From NCBI GenBank assembly GCA_014208095.1, contig JACHMT010000005.1:62001-126000 (forward strand): 64,000 nucleotides of DNA, read 5' to 3'. The notes below the pieces were generated by a model. That model was not told the DNA's origin, ran no database searches, and saw nothing but the letters and a program-made list of their open reading frames with translations. Source of the DNA: Actinospineispora eucalypti (GTDB taxonomy: Bacteria; Actinomycetota; Actinomycetes; Mycobacteriales; Pseudonocardiaceae). A program made the position numbers and the translations under genes. The number at the start of each line of letters is the position of its first letter. The stretch's first letter is position 1. Below are positions 34,244 through 42,134 of this stretch, one piece after another.

Positions 34244-35077
34244 GTGCTAAGGCTGGCTGGTCCTCGGTTGCTGGATGAGCGTGACCGGGCCGGTGTGCAG
34301 CTCGTACTCGACTCCGACCCGGTGGCCGCCTGCATGGTGGCCGCGCGTGTCGAGCTGGCCGGCGTGGACTCCTGGCGGCTGGGTGGCGAGCTGTGGGGCG
34401 TCGGTTCCAAGCTGGAGGGGCTCTGTTTCGTCGGGGCCAACCTGGTGCCGCTGCGCGGCGACCGGGCCGCGCTGCGGGCGTTCGCCGAGCGGGCTCGCCG
34501 GGTGGGCCGGTCCTGCTCCTCCATGGTCGGCCGGGCCGAGCTGGTGCTGCCGCTGTGGGACGAGTTGTCCGGGCACTGGGCGCCGGCCCGCGAGGTGCGC
34601 CCGGACCAGCCGCTGATGGTGCTGCCCACCGCGCCGGCGGTGCGCCCCGACCCGTTGGTGCGGCCGGTGCGGCCGGAGGAGCTGGACCGATACCTGCCGG
34701 CGGCGGTCGCCATGTTCACCGAGGAGGTCGGGGTGGACCCCCGGATCGGTGACGGCGGCGTCGGCTACCGGGCGCGGGTGGCCGAGCAGATCGCGGGCGG
34801 CCGGGCGTTCGCCCGGTTCGAGGACGGCGAGGTCGTGTTCAAGGCGGAGATCGGCGCGCTGTCGGCCCGGGTCGGCCAGATCCAGGGCGTGTGGGTGCGC
34901 CCGGACCGGCGCGGTGAGGGGCTCGGCTCGCTGGGCACCGCCGCCGTGGTGGACCGCCTGGTGGCCATGGGCCGGGTGGCCAGCCTCTACGTCAACGCGT
35001 TCAACAGCCCGGCCCGCGCCGCCTACCAGCGGGTCGGCTTCCACCAGATAGCCAGCTTCGCCACTGTCCTGTTCTGA
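34244..35077 (+). CDS. GNAT N-acetyltransferase with DUF4081 N-terminal domain
   Basis: 277-residue protein. The N-terminal half (DPVAACMVAARVELAGVDSW, ELWGVGSKLEGLCFVGANLV) matches the DUF4081 domain found in the gene after ispG/gcpE in mycobacteria. The C-terminal GNAT domain shows VWVRPDRRGEGLGSLGTAAV (acetyl-CoA loop) and VNAFNSPARAAYQRVGF. The acceptor substrate is unknown. Start GTG 34244; a CAATCT hexamer ends 7 nt upstream. Confidence 0.9.
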   Translation: MLRLAGPRLLDERDRAGVQLVLDSDPVAACMVAARVELAGVDSWRLGGELWGVGSKLEGLCFVGANLVPLRGDRAALRAFAERARRVGRSCSSMVGRAELVLPLWDELSGHWAPAREVRPDQPLMVLPTAPAVRPDPLVRPVRPEELDRYLPAAVAMFTEEVGVDPRIGDGGVGYRARVAEQIAGGRAFARFEDGEVVFKAEIGALSARVGQIQGVWVRPDRRGEGLGSLGTAAVVDRLVAMGRVASLYVNAFNSPARAAYQRVGFHQIASFATVLF

Positions 35078-35115
35078 TCCCCCCACCTCGGCGCCCCGGA
35101 TCGGCGGGCGTAGCC

Positions 35116-35181
35116 AAGATCCACATCAACCTGAGGGCCCTTTCTCGGCCCGAGGAGGTGCGTGAGGTTGATGTCGATCTT
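35116..35181. terminator. Hairpin downstream of the GNAT gene
   Basis: AAGATCCACATCAACCT (35116-35132) pairs with AGGTTGATGTCGATCTT (35165-35181), one mismatch in 17. An inner GGGCC/GGCCC stem lies in the loop. Its position 39 nt after the GNAT stop suits a terminator, though it also adjoins the composite repeat. Confidence 0.5.
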
Positions 35182-35198
35182 CGGTTGGGCTGGGTGCC

Positions 35199-35570
35199 GG
35201 TTCAAGACGGCATGGACGGCGCGGCTGGGCGTTCTCTCGCGGCTTGGGTGCCGCCCATTGGGTTGCGCTTCGCTTCCTCGCACTGGGTCGGACCGCTGGT
35301 TCCGCACCACGGTTACGGACCGTGGTCGTGCTGCTGGCGGCTGGGGCAGACGGCTTCATCGAGTGCTGGCTCCGTCCGGTGGATCCCATGATCGAAGCGG
35401 ACCGCACCAGCGCTCGATGGGTGACGGCAGCCTGAACCCCACTCGACAGCTGTCCCGGGAATTACGGTGGGTAGCGGAAGAGGGCGCTGGGGGCACAAAG
35501 GAAGCGCAACGGGCCGCGCTCAAGCGGCGGGAGGGCGCCCAGTCGCGCCGTCCAAGCCGTCTTTGAACCC
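35199..35570. repeat. Composite inverted repeat element (best-preserved pair)
   Basis: The 623-nt gap before the methyltransferase gene has no supported gene. Left arm 35199-35275 (GGTTCAAGACGGCATGGACG start) and right arm about 35500-35570 in reverse (GGTTCAAAGACGGCTTGGAC start) match closely through CTGGGCG, GCTTG and GTTGCGCTTC blocks, about 70 nt. The loop contains ACCACGGT-TACGG-ACCGTGGT (35307-35327). This pair defines the family consensus best. Confidence 0.75.
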
Positions 35571-35700
35571 ACACCACTGTCTTCCGGCACGAACGTCCCG
35601 GAACGGCTTCGGAGGTGACGCCGCATGGGAAACCGTGACGCCGCCATGTACGGGCGTCGTCGCGGTTTGTTGTGCGGCGTGGGAGCGTGGAGGCGTGGCC

Positions 35701-36321
35701 ATGGAGCGCATGTGGAGCACCGGGACCGAGCCGAACGCGTTCGCTGCGCTGCCCGCCGGCGCGGTGGGCCGCTTCGGCGGCTGGCTGATGGCGCGCACCA
35801 ACCGCCGACAGCAGGAGCAGGTGCTCGGGCGGGCGGCGGTGGCGGAGGGGGAGCGGGTGCTCGAGGTGGGCCACGGCCCCGGCGTGCTGCTCCAGCTGCT
35901 GGCCGCCCGCACCCCGGCCGGCGAGATCGTCGGGGTGGACCCGTCGGCCGAGATGCGGGCGGCCGCGACCGCGCGCAACGCGCCGGCGGTGGCTTCCGGC
36001 CGGATCGGCGTGGCTGAGGGCACCGCGTCCGCCACCGGTCAGCCGGACGCGGCGTTCGACCTGGTGATCGCGGTGAACAACGTGGCGATCTGGCCCGACC
36101 TGGCCGCCGGCGCCGCCGAGCTGGCCCGGGTGCTGCGCCCCGGCGGGCGGCTCCTGGTTTCCTGGCACGGCGGCACCGCGCCCACCCGGATGATGCGCGC
36201 CCTGATGTTGCCCGAGGACAAGCTCACCCAGATTGCCGAGGCGTTGGCCGGGCGGTTCCGGTCGGTGTCGCGGCTGCGCACCGAGCGCTGCGAGCTGTTC
36301 CTCGCCGAAGGACCCCGCTGA
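35701..36321 (+). CDS. SAM-dependent methyltransferase
   Basis: 206-residue class I methyltransferase. N-terminal helices (GRFGGWLMARTNRRQQEQVL) precede motif I, VLEVGHGPGVLLQLLA, then IVGVDPSAEMRAAA and the motif IV-V region FDLVIAVNNVAIWPDL / LARVLRPGGRLLVSWHG. Substrate unknown. GGAGG lies seven bases before ATG 35701, which fixes the start. It is convergent with the next gene, with 5 nt between stops. Confidence 0.88.
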   Translation: MERMWSTGTEPNAFAALPAGAVGRFGGWLMARTNRRQQEQVLGRAAVAEGERVLEVGHGPGVLLQLLAARTPAGEIVGVDPSAEMRAAATARNAPAVASGRIGVAEGTASATGQPDAAFDLVIAVNNVAIWPDLAAGAAELARVLRPGGRLLVSWHGGTAPTRMMRALMLPEDKLTQIAEALAGRFRSVSRLRTERCELFLAEGPR

Positions 36322-36326
36322 GTCCG

Positions 36327-37358
36327 CTACCAGGCGGCGGACACGTCGGCGAGCTGCCGGAACAGGCCGGGGACCTCGGCCCGAGGGGTGCGCCCCATGC
36401 CGCACTCGGTGGCCACCCCGAACCGGGGGCGCACGCCCAGCGCGGTGGTGATCCGCCGCCGGGTCCCCTCGGTGTCGTCCGCGTGCACCAGCCCCAGGTA
36501 CAGCTCGGTCGCGGCGGGCAGGCGCAGCTCGGCCAGCGGGGCGAAGTAGGCGTCGTCGTCGCGGTCCTTGGGCACCGGCAGGTGCAGCCAGTTCAGCGGG
36601 CGGGTGGCCCGCGCGAACAGTCCGTTGCCCAGCTCGGTGAGAACCGCGGTGTCCTTGGGCTGCACGTAGTGCCGGTGCTCGTAGTCGCCGTAGCAGAGGT
36701 GCACCCCCAGCTCTACGCCCTCGTCCACCTGGGCCATCATCTGGCCGATCCGGTCCATGGTCCCCTCGCGGACCGGTTCGAACCACGGGGTGAAGATCCC
36801 GCCCAGGCCCTCCCACATGGCCACCTCGACCGCCACGTCGCACTGGATGGCCAGGTCGGCGGCCGGGATGGCGTTCTGGATCCGGCGCATCTCGGCGAAC
36901 AGGGCGGCCTGGTAGGCCGGCTCCAACCGGGGCTGGTCGGCCGCCGTGACGAACGAGGCGACCGAGGCGACCGGGGTGGGCAGCGACACCAGGAACCGGG
37001 TTCGCTCGCCGAGCACGCCCTGCTCACGTAGCTGCCGGAAGGTCCGGTACGACGCCTCGGCGGCGTCCGCGTAACCGAGGGGGCGCAGGTCGATACCGGC
37101 CGGGTCCGCCCCGTCCCGCAGCTGGTAGGTGGGCAGCGCGGCCGCGTAGCCGCCGTCACCCCGGGGCACCGTGGTGATGTCCGGGTGGCGCGCGAACACG
37201 CCCGCCTGGAAGGCCACCCAGCCCTCCCGCTCGCCGGTCTCGCCGTCCGGTACCCGGCGCAGATGCCCGCGCAGGTTCTCGCCGGCGGCCCGCAGCACCT
37301 CCTCGGTGGTGTCCATCGGCACGCTTCCGACCAGGTGGGCGCCCTGCGGCTGGCTCAT
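36327..37358 (-). CDS. MetE/UroD-superfamily protein of unknown substrate
   Basis: 343-residue TIM-barrel-like protein. HLVGSVPMDTTEEVLRAAGE, VPDGETGEREGWVAFQ, ELGVHLCYGDYEHRHYVQP and GVATECGMGRTPRAEVP place it in the superfamily of cobalamin-independent methionine synthase C-domains and uroporphyrinogen decarboxylase. The His, Glu and Cys in the last two motifs resemble the MetE zinc site. It is too short for MetE, so methyl transfer from another donor is a guess. SD GGAG lies seven bases upstream of the ATG. A strong palindrome lies in the shared upstream region. Confidence 0.72.
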   Translation of the reverse strand: MSQPQGAHLVGSVPMDTTEEVLRAAGENLRGHLRRVPDGETGEREGWVAFQAGVFARHPDITTVPRGDGGYAAALPTYQLRDGADPAGIDLRPLGYADAAEASYRTFRQLREQGVLGERTRFLVSLPTPVASVASFVTAADQPRLEPAYQAALFAEMRRIQNAIPAADLAIQCDVAVEVAMWEGLGGIFTPWFEPVREGTMDRIGQMMAQVDEGVELGVHLCYGDYEHRHYVQPKDTAVLTELGNGLFARATRPLNWLHLPVPKDRDDDAYFAPLAELRLPAATELYLGLVHADDTEGTRRRITTALGVRPRFGVATECGMGRTPRAEVPGLFRQLADVSAAW

Positions 37359-37388
37359 TGGCTAACTCCATGGCGGTGGGGAGACTCA

Positions 37389-37410
37389 TTGTGGTGTGCG
37401 CACACAACAA
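37389..37410. promoter_or_regulatory. 22-bp palindromic operator between divergent genes
   Basis: Perfect core GTGTGCGCACAC (37394-37405) extended to TTGT/ACAA at both ends with one mismatched pair. It lies 31 nt from the MetE/UroD-like start and 34 nt from the DUF3054 start, just upstream of the latter's TAAGCT -10. A dimeric repressor or activator site is likely; no regulator gene is adjacent. Confidence 0.65.
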
Positions 37411-37444
37411 TACGGGCGACGGCCGTCCGGCATAAGCTGTCCGG

Positions 37445-37825
37445 GTGATCTCCGAAGGAGCGCGGCCGGTGGCCGCGGCGGCCGGCGCGGACCTGCTCGC
37501 GGTGCTGGTGTTCGCCGCCGTCGGCCGGGGCTCGCACGCCGAGGCGCTGGATCCGGCCGGGCTGCTCGGCACCGCCGCGCCGTTCCTGGTCGGGCTGGCC
37601 GCCGGCTGGCTGGCCTCGCGGGCCTGGCGGGCGCCGGCGCGACCGCTGGTCGGCGCGGCGGTCTGGGTGGCCACCGTGCTGGTCGGGTTGGGCCTGCGCG
37701 CGGCCTTCACCCACCGGCTGCCGCCGGTGTTCGCGCTGATCACCGCGGTCAGCCTGGCCGTGCTGCTGATCGGTTGGCGGGCCGTGTTCCTCGCCGTGCG
37801 TCGCTCCAGGGGAGCGAACGCTTAA
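37445..37825 (+). CDS. DUF3054 membrane protein
   Basis: 126-residue protein with four hydrophobic segments. AAGADLLAVLVFAAVGRGSH, TAAPFLVGLAAGWLAS and LGLRAAFTHRLPPVFALI fit the actinobacterial DUF3054 family of unknown function. TAAGCT (37433-37438) ends 7 nt before the GTG, so the message is probably leaderless. It precedes map by 10 nt. Confidence 0.87.
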   Translation: MISEGARPVAAAAGADLLAVLVFAAVGRGSHAEALDPAGLLGTAAPFLVGLAAGWLASRAWRAPARPLVGAAVWVATVLVGLGLRAAFTHRLPPVFALITAVSLAVLLIGWRAVFLAVRRSRGANA

Positions 37826-37835
37826 GCTGGTCCCC

Positions 37836-38693
37836 ATGCCCGTCCGCGAAGCCCTCAAACCGGGCCGCGTCTCGCCGATGCGACCGGTGCCAGCAGAGAT
37901 TCCTCGCCCGGAGTACGTCGGCAAGCCGGCGCCGACGCCGAGCACCGACCCGTGGGTGCAGACCCCCGAGGTGATCGAGGCGATGCGGGCGGCCGGGAAG
38001 ATCGCGGCCCAGGCATTGGCCACCGGCGGCGCGGCGGTCGCCCCCGGGGTGAGCACCGACGAGGTGGACCGGGTGGTGCACGAGTTCCTCTGCGACCACG
38101 GCGCCTACCCGTCCACGCTGGGCTACCGGGGCTTCCCGAAGAGCTGCTGCACCAGCCTCAACGAGGTCATCTGCCACGGCATCCCGGACTCCACGGTGAT
38201 CCAGGACGGCGACATCGTGAACATCGACGTCACCGGGTTCATCGGCGGGGTGCACGGGGACACCAACGCCACCTTCCTGGCCGGTGACGTCGCCGAGGAG
38301 GACCGGCTGCTGGTCGAGCGCACCCGCGAGGCGATGATGCGGGCGATCAAGGCGGTGCGCCCCGGGCGGCCACTGAACGTGGTCGGCCGGGTCATCGAGT
38401 CCTACGCCAAGCGGTTCGGCTACGGCGTGGTGCGGGACTTCACCGGGCACGGCATCGGGCGCAGCTTCCACTCCGGGCTGGTGGTGCTGCACTACGACGC
38501 CCCCGATGTGGACACCCTGCTGGAGACCGGCATGACGTTCACCATCGAGCCGATGATCAACCTGGGCACCATCGACTACGACATCTGGGACGACGGCTGG
38601 ACCGTGGTCACCAAGGACCGCCGGCGCACCGCCCAGTTCGAGCACACCGTCCTGGTCACCCCGGACGGCGCGGAGATCCTCACCCTCCCGTGA
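37836..38693 (+). CDS. map: Methionine aminopeptidase, type I
   Basis: 285-residue MAP removing N-terminal Met from new proteins. A 40-residue N-terminal extension with Pro-rich sequence precedes the pita-bread fold, as in the longer actinobacterial paralogue. Metal ligands are in VNIDVTGFIGGVHGDTNATF, FTGHGIGRSFHSG, FTIEPMINLG and QFEHTVLVT. TAAGCT ends 8 nt before the ATG, so it may have its own leaderless promoter. Its stop overlaps the cobQ start. Confidence 0.95.
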   Translation: MPVREALKPGRVSPMRPVPAEIPRPEYVGKPAPTPSTDPWVQTPEVIEAMRAAGKIAAQALATGGAAVAPGVSTDEVDRVVHEFLCDHGAYPSTLGYRGFPKSCCTSLNEVICHGIPDSTVIQDGDIVNIDVTGFIGGVHGDTNATFLAGDVAEEDRLLVERTREAMMRAIKAVRPGRPLNVVGRVIESYAKRFGYGVVRDFTGHGIGRSFHSGLVVLHYDAPDVDTLLETGMTFTIEPMINLGTIDYDIWDDGWTVVTKDRRRTAQFEHTVLVTPDGAEILTLP

Positions 38694-40198
38694 GCGGGGC
38701 GCTGCTCGTTGCCGGGACTACTTCGGACGCGGGCAAGAGCGTGCTGGTGGCCGGGCTGTGCCGGTGGCTGGCCCGGTCCGGGGTGAAGGTGGCGCCGTTC
38801 AAGGCGCAAAACATGTCCAACAACTCGGTGGTCACCCCGGACGGGGGCGAGATCGGCCGAGCGCAGGCGATGCAGGCGGCGGCGGCCGGCATCGAGCCTT
38901 CGGTGCGGTTGAACCCGGTGCTGCTCAAACCGGGCAGCGACCGGTCCTCGCAGGTGGTGGTGCTGGGCCGGGTGGAAGGAACGGTCAGCGCGCGGGACTA
39001 CGCCGGCCGCAAGGCGGCCCTGCTGGACACCGTGGTGCGCACCCTGGAGGGCCTGCGCGCCGACCACGACGTGGTGGTGTGCGAGGGCGCCGGCTCGCCC
39101 ACCGAGATCAACCTGCGGGCCAACGACATCGCCAACATGGGCCTGGCCAGGGCGGCCGGGCTGCCCGTACTGGTGGTCGGGGACATCGACCGGGGCGGGG
39201 TGCTGGCCCACCTGTTCGGCACGCTGGCGCTGCTCTCCGCCGCCGACCAGGCGCTGGTGGCCGGCTTCGTGATCAACAAGTTCCGGGGCGACCCCGGGCT
39301 GCTGGAGCCGGGGCTGCGGCAGCTGCGCGCGCTCACCGGGCGGCCCACCCTGGGCGTGCTGCCGTTCGACGACCGGCTGTGGCTGGACGCCGAGGACTCG
39401 CTGTCCTACGTGGCGGACGGGGTGGTCGGCCGCCCGCCGCCGCCGCTGGGGGAGCGCTGGCTGCGGGTGGCGGTGCCCCGGCTGCCCCGGATCTCCAATG
39501 CCACCGACGTGGAGGCGCTGGCCTGCGAGCCGGGGGTCGCCGTGCGCTACGTGACCGAGCCGTCCCGGGTGGCCGACGCGGACCTGGTGGTGCTGCCGGG
39601 GTCCAAGTCCACGGTGGCCGACCTGGACTGGCTGCGGGCCACCGGGCTGGCCGAGGCGGTGCGCGCGCACGCCGGGCGGGGCCGGCCGGTGCTGGGCATC
39701 TGCGGCGGCTACCAGATGCTCGCCCGGCGGATCACCGACGAGCACGAGTCCGGGCGCGGCGGGGTCGACGGGTTGGGCCTGCTCGATGTGGAGATCGAGT
39801 TCGAGGCGGAGAAGCGGCTGGCCCGGCCGTCCGGCCGCGCGCTGGGCCACCCGGTGACCGGGTACGAGATCCACCACGGCCGGGTGATCCGGTCGGCGGA
39901 GGCGCCGTTCATCGCCGATCCGGGCGAAGGCGCCGCCGCCGGATCGGTGCTGGGCACGCACTGGCACGGCCTGCTGGAGAACGACGGGTTCCGGCGCGCG
40001 CTGTTGGCCCGGATCGCGCCGGCGGGGTTCGTGCCGGCGCCGGACACCCGGTTCGCCGAGGTACGGGCCGCCCAGCTGGACCTGCTCGGCGACCTGGTCG
40101 AACAACACCTGGACACCGACGCCGTGATGCGCCTGATCGAAAACGGCGCGCCTCCGGACCTGCCCGCGATACCTCCTGGATCCGACTCGTGCGAGTGA
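38690..40198 (+). CDS. cobQ: Cobyric acid synthase
   Basis: 502-residue glutamine-dependent amidotransferase that amidates four side chains of adenosylcobyrinate a,c-diamide in B12 synthesis. The N-terminal synthetase domain has LLVAGTTSDAGKSVLVAGL, FKAQNMSNNSVV and PTEINLRANDIANMGLA; the C-terminal class I glutaminase-like domain has the Cys in LGICGGYQMLARR and the His in GTHWHGLLEN. GTG 38690 overlaps the map stop. With cbiMNQO and cobC it points to de novo or salvage B12 synthesis. Confidence 0.95.
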   Translation: MSGALLVAGTTSDAGKSVLVAGLCRWLARSGVKVAPFKAQNMSNNSVVTPDGGEIGRAQAMQAAAAGIEPSVRLNPVLLKPGSDRSSQVVVLGRVEGTVSARDYAGRKAALLDTVVRTLEGLRADHDVVVCEGAGSPTEINLRANDIANMGLARAAGLPVLVVGDIDRGGVLAHLFGTLALLSAADQALVAGFVINKFRGDPGLLEPGLRQLRALTGRPTLGVLPFDDRLWLDAEDSLSYVADGVVGRPPPPLGERWLRVAVPRLPRISNATDVEALACEPGVAVRYVTEPSRVADADLVVLPGSKSTVADLDWLRATGLAEAVRAHAGRGRPVLGICGGYQMLARRITDEHESGRGGVDGLGLLDVEIEFEAEKRLARPSGRALGHPVTGYEIHHGRVIRSAEAPFIADPGEGAAAGSVLGTHWHGLLENDGFRRALLARIAPAGFVPAPDTRFAEVRAAQLDLLGDLVEQHLDTDAVMRLIENGAPPDLPAIPPGSDSCE

Positions 40199-40983
40199 AG
40201 ACGCGGTTCCACTATGAGCTGATCGCCTGCGGGTTGCGTGGGCATCAGCTGGTCGGCACCGACGTGGCCACGCTGCGGCCCGGGGACGAGCCGCTGGTGC
40301 GCGAACACGGTGACGGGCTGCGCTGGCACCGCTGCCTGCGCTGCGACTCCTGGGTGCCGCTGCGGCCCCCTGAGGCGCCCACCCGGGAGCACCTGCCCGA
40401 GCGGTCGGAGATCCAGCTGCCGTTGCGCGGGCGGCCGCTGCGGGACCGGTTCGTGCTGCGGCTGATCGCGCTGGACCGGCTCGTGCACTTCCTGGTGCTC
40501 GGCGCGCTGGCCGCGCTGGTGTTCCTGTTCGCGGCGAAGCGGGCGGAGTTCAGTCCGACCTTCTACCGCGTGCTGGACGATGTGCAGGGCACGCTGGGTG
40601 GGCCGAACGGGCTGCGTGGCGGCGGCCTGGTGCGCGAGCTGGGCCGGGCGTTCGCGGCCAAGTCGGCCACGTTGCACCTGCTCGGCCTGGCATTGGCCGG
40701 CTACGCCCTGCTGGAGGGGGTGGAGGCGGTCGGCCTGTGGTTCGCCAAGCGCTGGGCCGAGTACCTGACCTTCCTGGCCACCAGCCTGCTGCTCATCCCC
40801 GAGGTGTACGAGCTGACCGGCCGGATCACCGTGGCCAAGGTAATCACGCTGGTGCTGAACCTGGCCGTGGTCGGCTACCTGCTCTACGCCAAGCGGCTGT
40901 TCGGGCTGCGGGGCGGCGGGCGGGCGGAGGCCGACGCGTACGCCCGCGACACCGGCTGGGCCGCCCTGGAGCGCAGCCCTTAG
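40189..40983 (+). CDS. DUF2127-type membrane protein
   Basis: 264-residue protein. The soluble N-terminus (FHYELIACGLRGHQLVGTDV, RWHRCLRCDSWVPLRPP) has a CxxC that may bind metal. Four hydrophobic segments follow from residue 95 (LVHFLVLGALAALVFLFA; LHLLGLALAGYALLEGVE; EYLTFLATSLLLIPEVYEL; LVLNLAVVGYLLYAKRLF), the DUF2127 pattern. Function unknown. GTG 40189 (or 40195) starts inside the end of cobQ, so the two may be co-transcribed. Its end overlaps the convergent tetR. Confidence 0.8.
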   Translation: MRVKTRFHYELIACGLRGHQLVGTDVATLRPGDEPLVREHGDGLRWHRCLRCDSWVPLRPPEAPTREHLPERSEIQLPLRGRPLRDRFVLRLIALDRLVHFLVLGALAALVFLFAAKRAEFSPTFYRVLDDVQGTLGGPNGLRGGGLVRELGRAFAAKSATLHLLGLALAGYALLEGVEAVGLWFAKRWAEYLTFLATSLLLIPEVYELTGRITVAKVITLVLNLAVVGYLLYAKRLFGLRGGGRAEADAYARDTGWAALERSP

Positions 40984-41663
40984 GGCCGGCGCAGCAGGCC
41001 GACCAGCTCCACGGTCTGTTTGGCCAGCGGCCGGATCACCGGCAACCGGGACAGCCGGACCAGCCGCTCGATCATCGGCACGGTGTGCTCCACCAGCAGC
41101 CGGGTGCGGGCCGTTCCGGGCGAGGTGTCGTGCACCCAGTGCAGCACGATGCCCAGGTGGTAGAGCCAGAGCAGCTCGGGCAGCGTGCCGGCCAGCTCGC
41201 TGCCCACCCGCACCGAAGCGCCGTCCACCAGCGTGCGGTAGATGCCGATCGCCGCGTCCCGGGGTGCCGAGGACGCCTGGTGGAACGGGGACAGCGGGTT
41301 GTCCGGCCGCGCGGCGGTGGCGAACAGCTGCCCGGCGAACTCGTGGTACGGCCGCGCCACATCCAGCCAGCGCAGCAGCGCGCCGCGCAGCCGGTCGGCG
41401 AAGTCGGTGGTGCCGGCGAACAGCGAGGCGCACTCGGCGGCGTGCGACTCGGCCAGGTCGTCGTAGAACCCCTGGATCAACTCCTCCTTGCTGGAGAAGT
41501 AGTAGTACGCGTTGCCCACCGACACACCGGCCTTCGCCGCGATGGCGCGCATCGTCGTGCGCTCGTAGCCGTTCTCCCGGAACAGCTCCATCGCGGCGGC
41601 CACGATCTGCGCGCGGGTGCGGGCAGATTTTAGGGTGGCGGGCGGGTTCAAAGGGGGTGTCAC
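40980..41663 (-). CDS. TetR-family regulator
   Basis: 227-residue repressor. The HTH region is ENGYERTTMRAIAAKAGVSV plus NAYYYFSSKEELIQGFYDDL; the C-terminal ligand domain is helical and hydrophobic with TLPELLWLYHLGIVLHWVHD. GTG 41663 overlaps the stop of the upstream small membrane protein gene, so the two form an operon. A candidate operator lies upstream of that operon at 42063-42083. Confidence 0.9.
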   Translation of the reverse strand: MTPPLNPPATLKSARTRAQIVAAAMELFRENGYERTTMRAIAAKAGVSVGNAYYYFSSKEELIQGFYDDLAESHAAECASLFAGTTDFADRLRGALLRWLDVARPYHEFAGQLFATAARPDNPLSPFHQASSAPRDAAIGIYRTLVDGASVRVGSELAGTLPELLWLYHLGIVLHWVHDTSPGTARTRLLVEHTVPMIERLVRLSRLPVIRPLAKQTVELVGLLRRP

Positions 41664-42037
41664 GAGCGGGCGCGCATCGCGGCCTGGAAGTCCTCGTCCA
41701 ACTGGGCTCGGTGGTGCGAGTCACGCAGCCGGGCGAGCACCCGCAGCGTCAGCCCGTAGGCCACGCCCAGGATCAGCAGCACCACGCCGAGCTTGGTGAC
41801 CACGGTCTGCGCGAACCCGTCCACCGGCACGTTGACCGTCGAAATCAACGCCAGCACGCCGAACGTGGCCAGCTGGAATCCGACCACGACCAGCTTGGTC
41901 AAACCGGCCGCACGGTCCGCCGGGTACTCCTCCTCCAGGATCGACTGGCCGCTGCGGCGGAGGATCACTCCGACTCCGGCGGTCAGTGCGGCGCCGGCGA
42001 TCAGCACGGCGAAGTAGCTGACCAGATCGATGTCCAC
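41660..42037 (-). CDS. Small membrane protein co-transcribed with tetR
   Basis: 125-residue protein of unknown function with three hydrophobic segments: LVSYFAVLIAGAALTAGVGV, LTKLVVVGFQLATFGVLALI and TKLGVVLLILGVAYGLTLRV. A charged C-terminus (ARLRDSHHRAQLDEDFQAA) faces the cytoplasm. GTG 42037 has GAGGAGG eight bases upstream. Its coupling to a TetR gene suggests an inducible membrane function. Confidence 0.78.
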   Translation of the reverse strand: MDIDLVSYFAVLIAGAALTAGVGVILRRSGQSILEEEYPADRAAGLTKLVVVGFQLATFGVLALISTVNVPVDGFAQTVVTKLGVVLLILGVAYGLTLRVLARLRDSHHRAQLDEDFQAAMRARS

Positions 42038-42062
42038 CTGGGTCGCCTCCTCATTTCTGAAC

Positions 42063-42083
42063 GTGTTCGAAACCAGTGAACAC
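42063..42083. promoter_or_regulatory. Candidate TetR operator
   Basis: Inverted half-sites GTGTTC (42063-42068) and GAACAC (42078-42083) lie 26 nt upstream of the small membrane protein/tetR operon. Spacing and symmetry suit a TetR dimer. It also lies 52 nt upstream of the divergent oxidase gene, which could share it. Confidence 0.45.
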
Positions 42084-42134
42084 CCAGGTAGGCAGTGATC
42101 GCAAGGTAGGGCGGGCGGGCGGGAGAATGATGCG

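Noticed and set aside
35158..35566. Several short frames with FKTAWTARLG-like sequence in the 35-kb gap
   Set aside because: They are translations of the dispersed repeat core on both arms; the same peptide appears at other copies, without start signals or codon bias.
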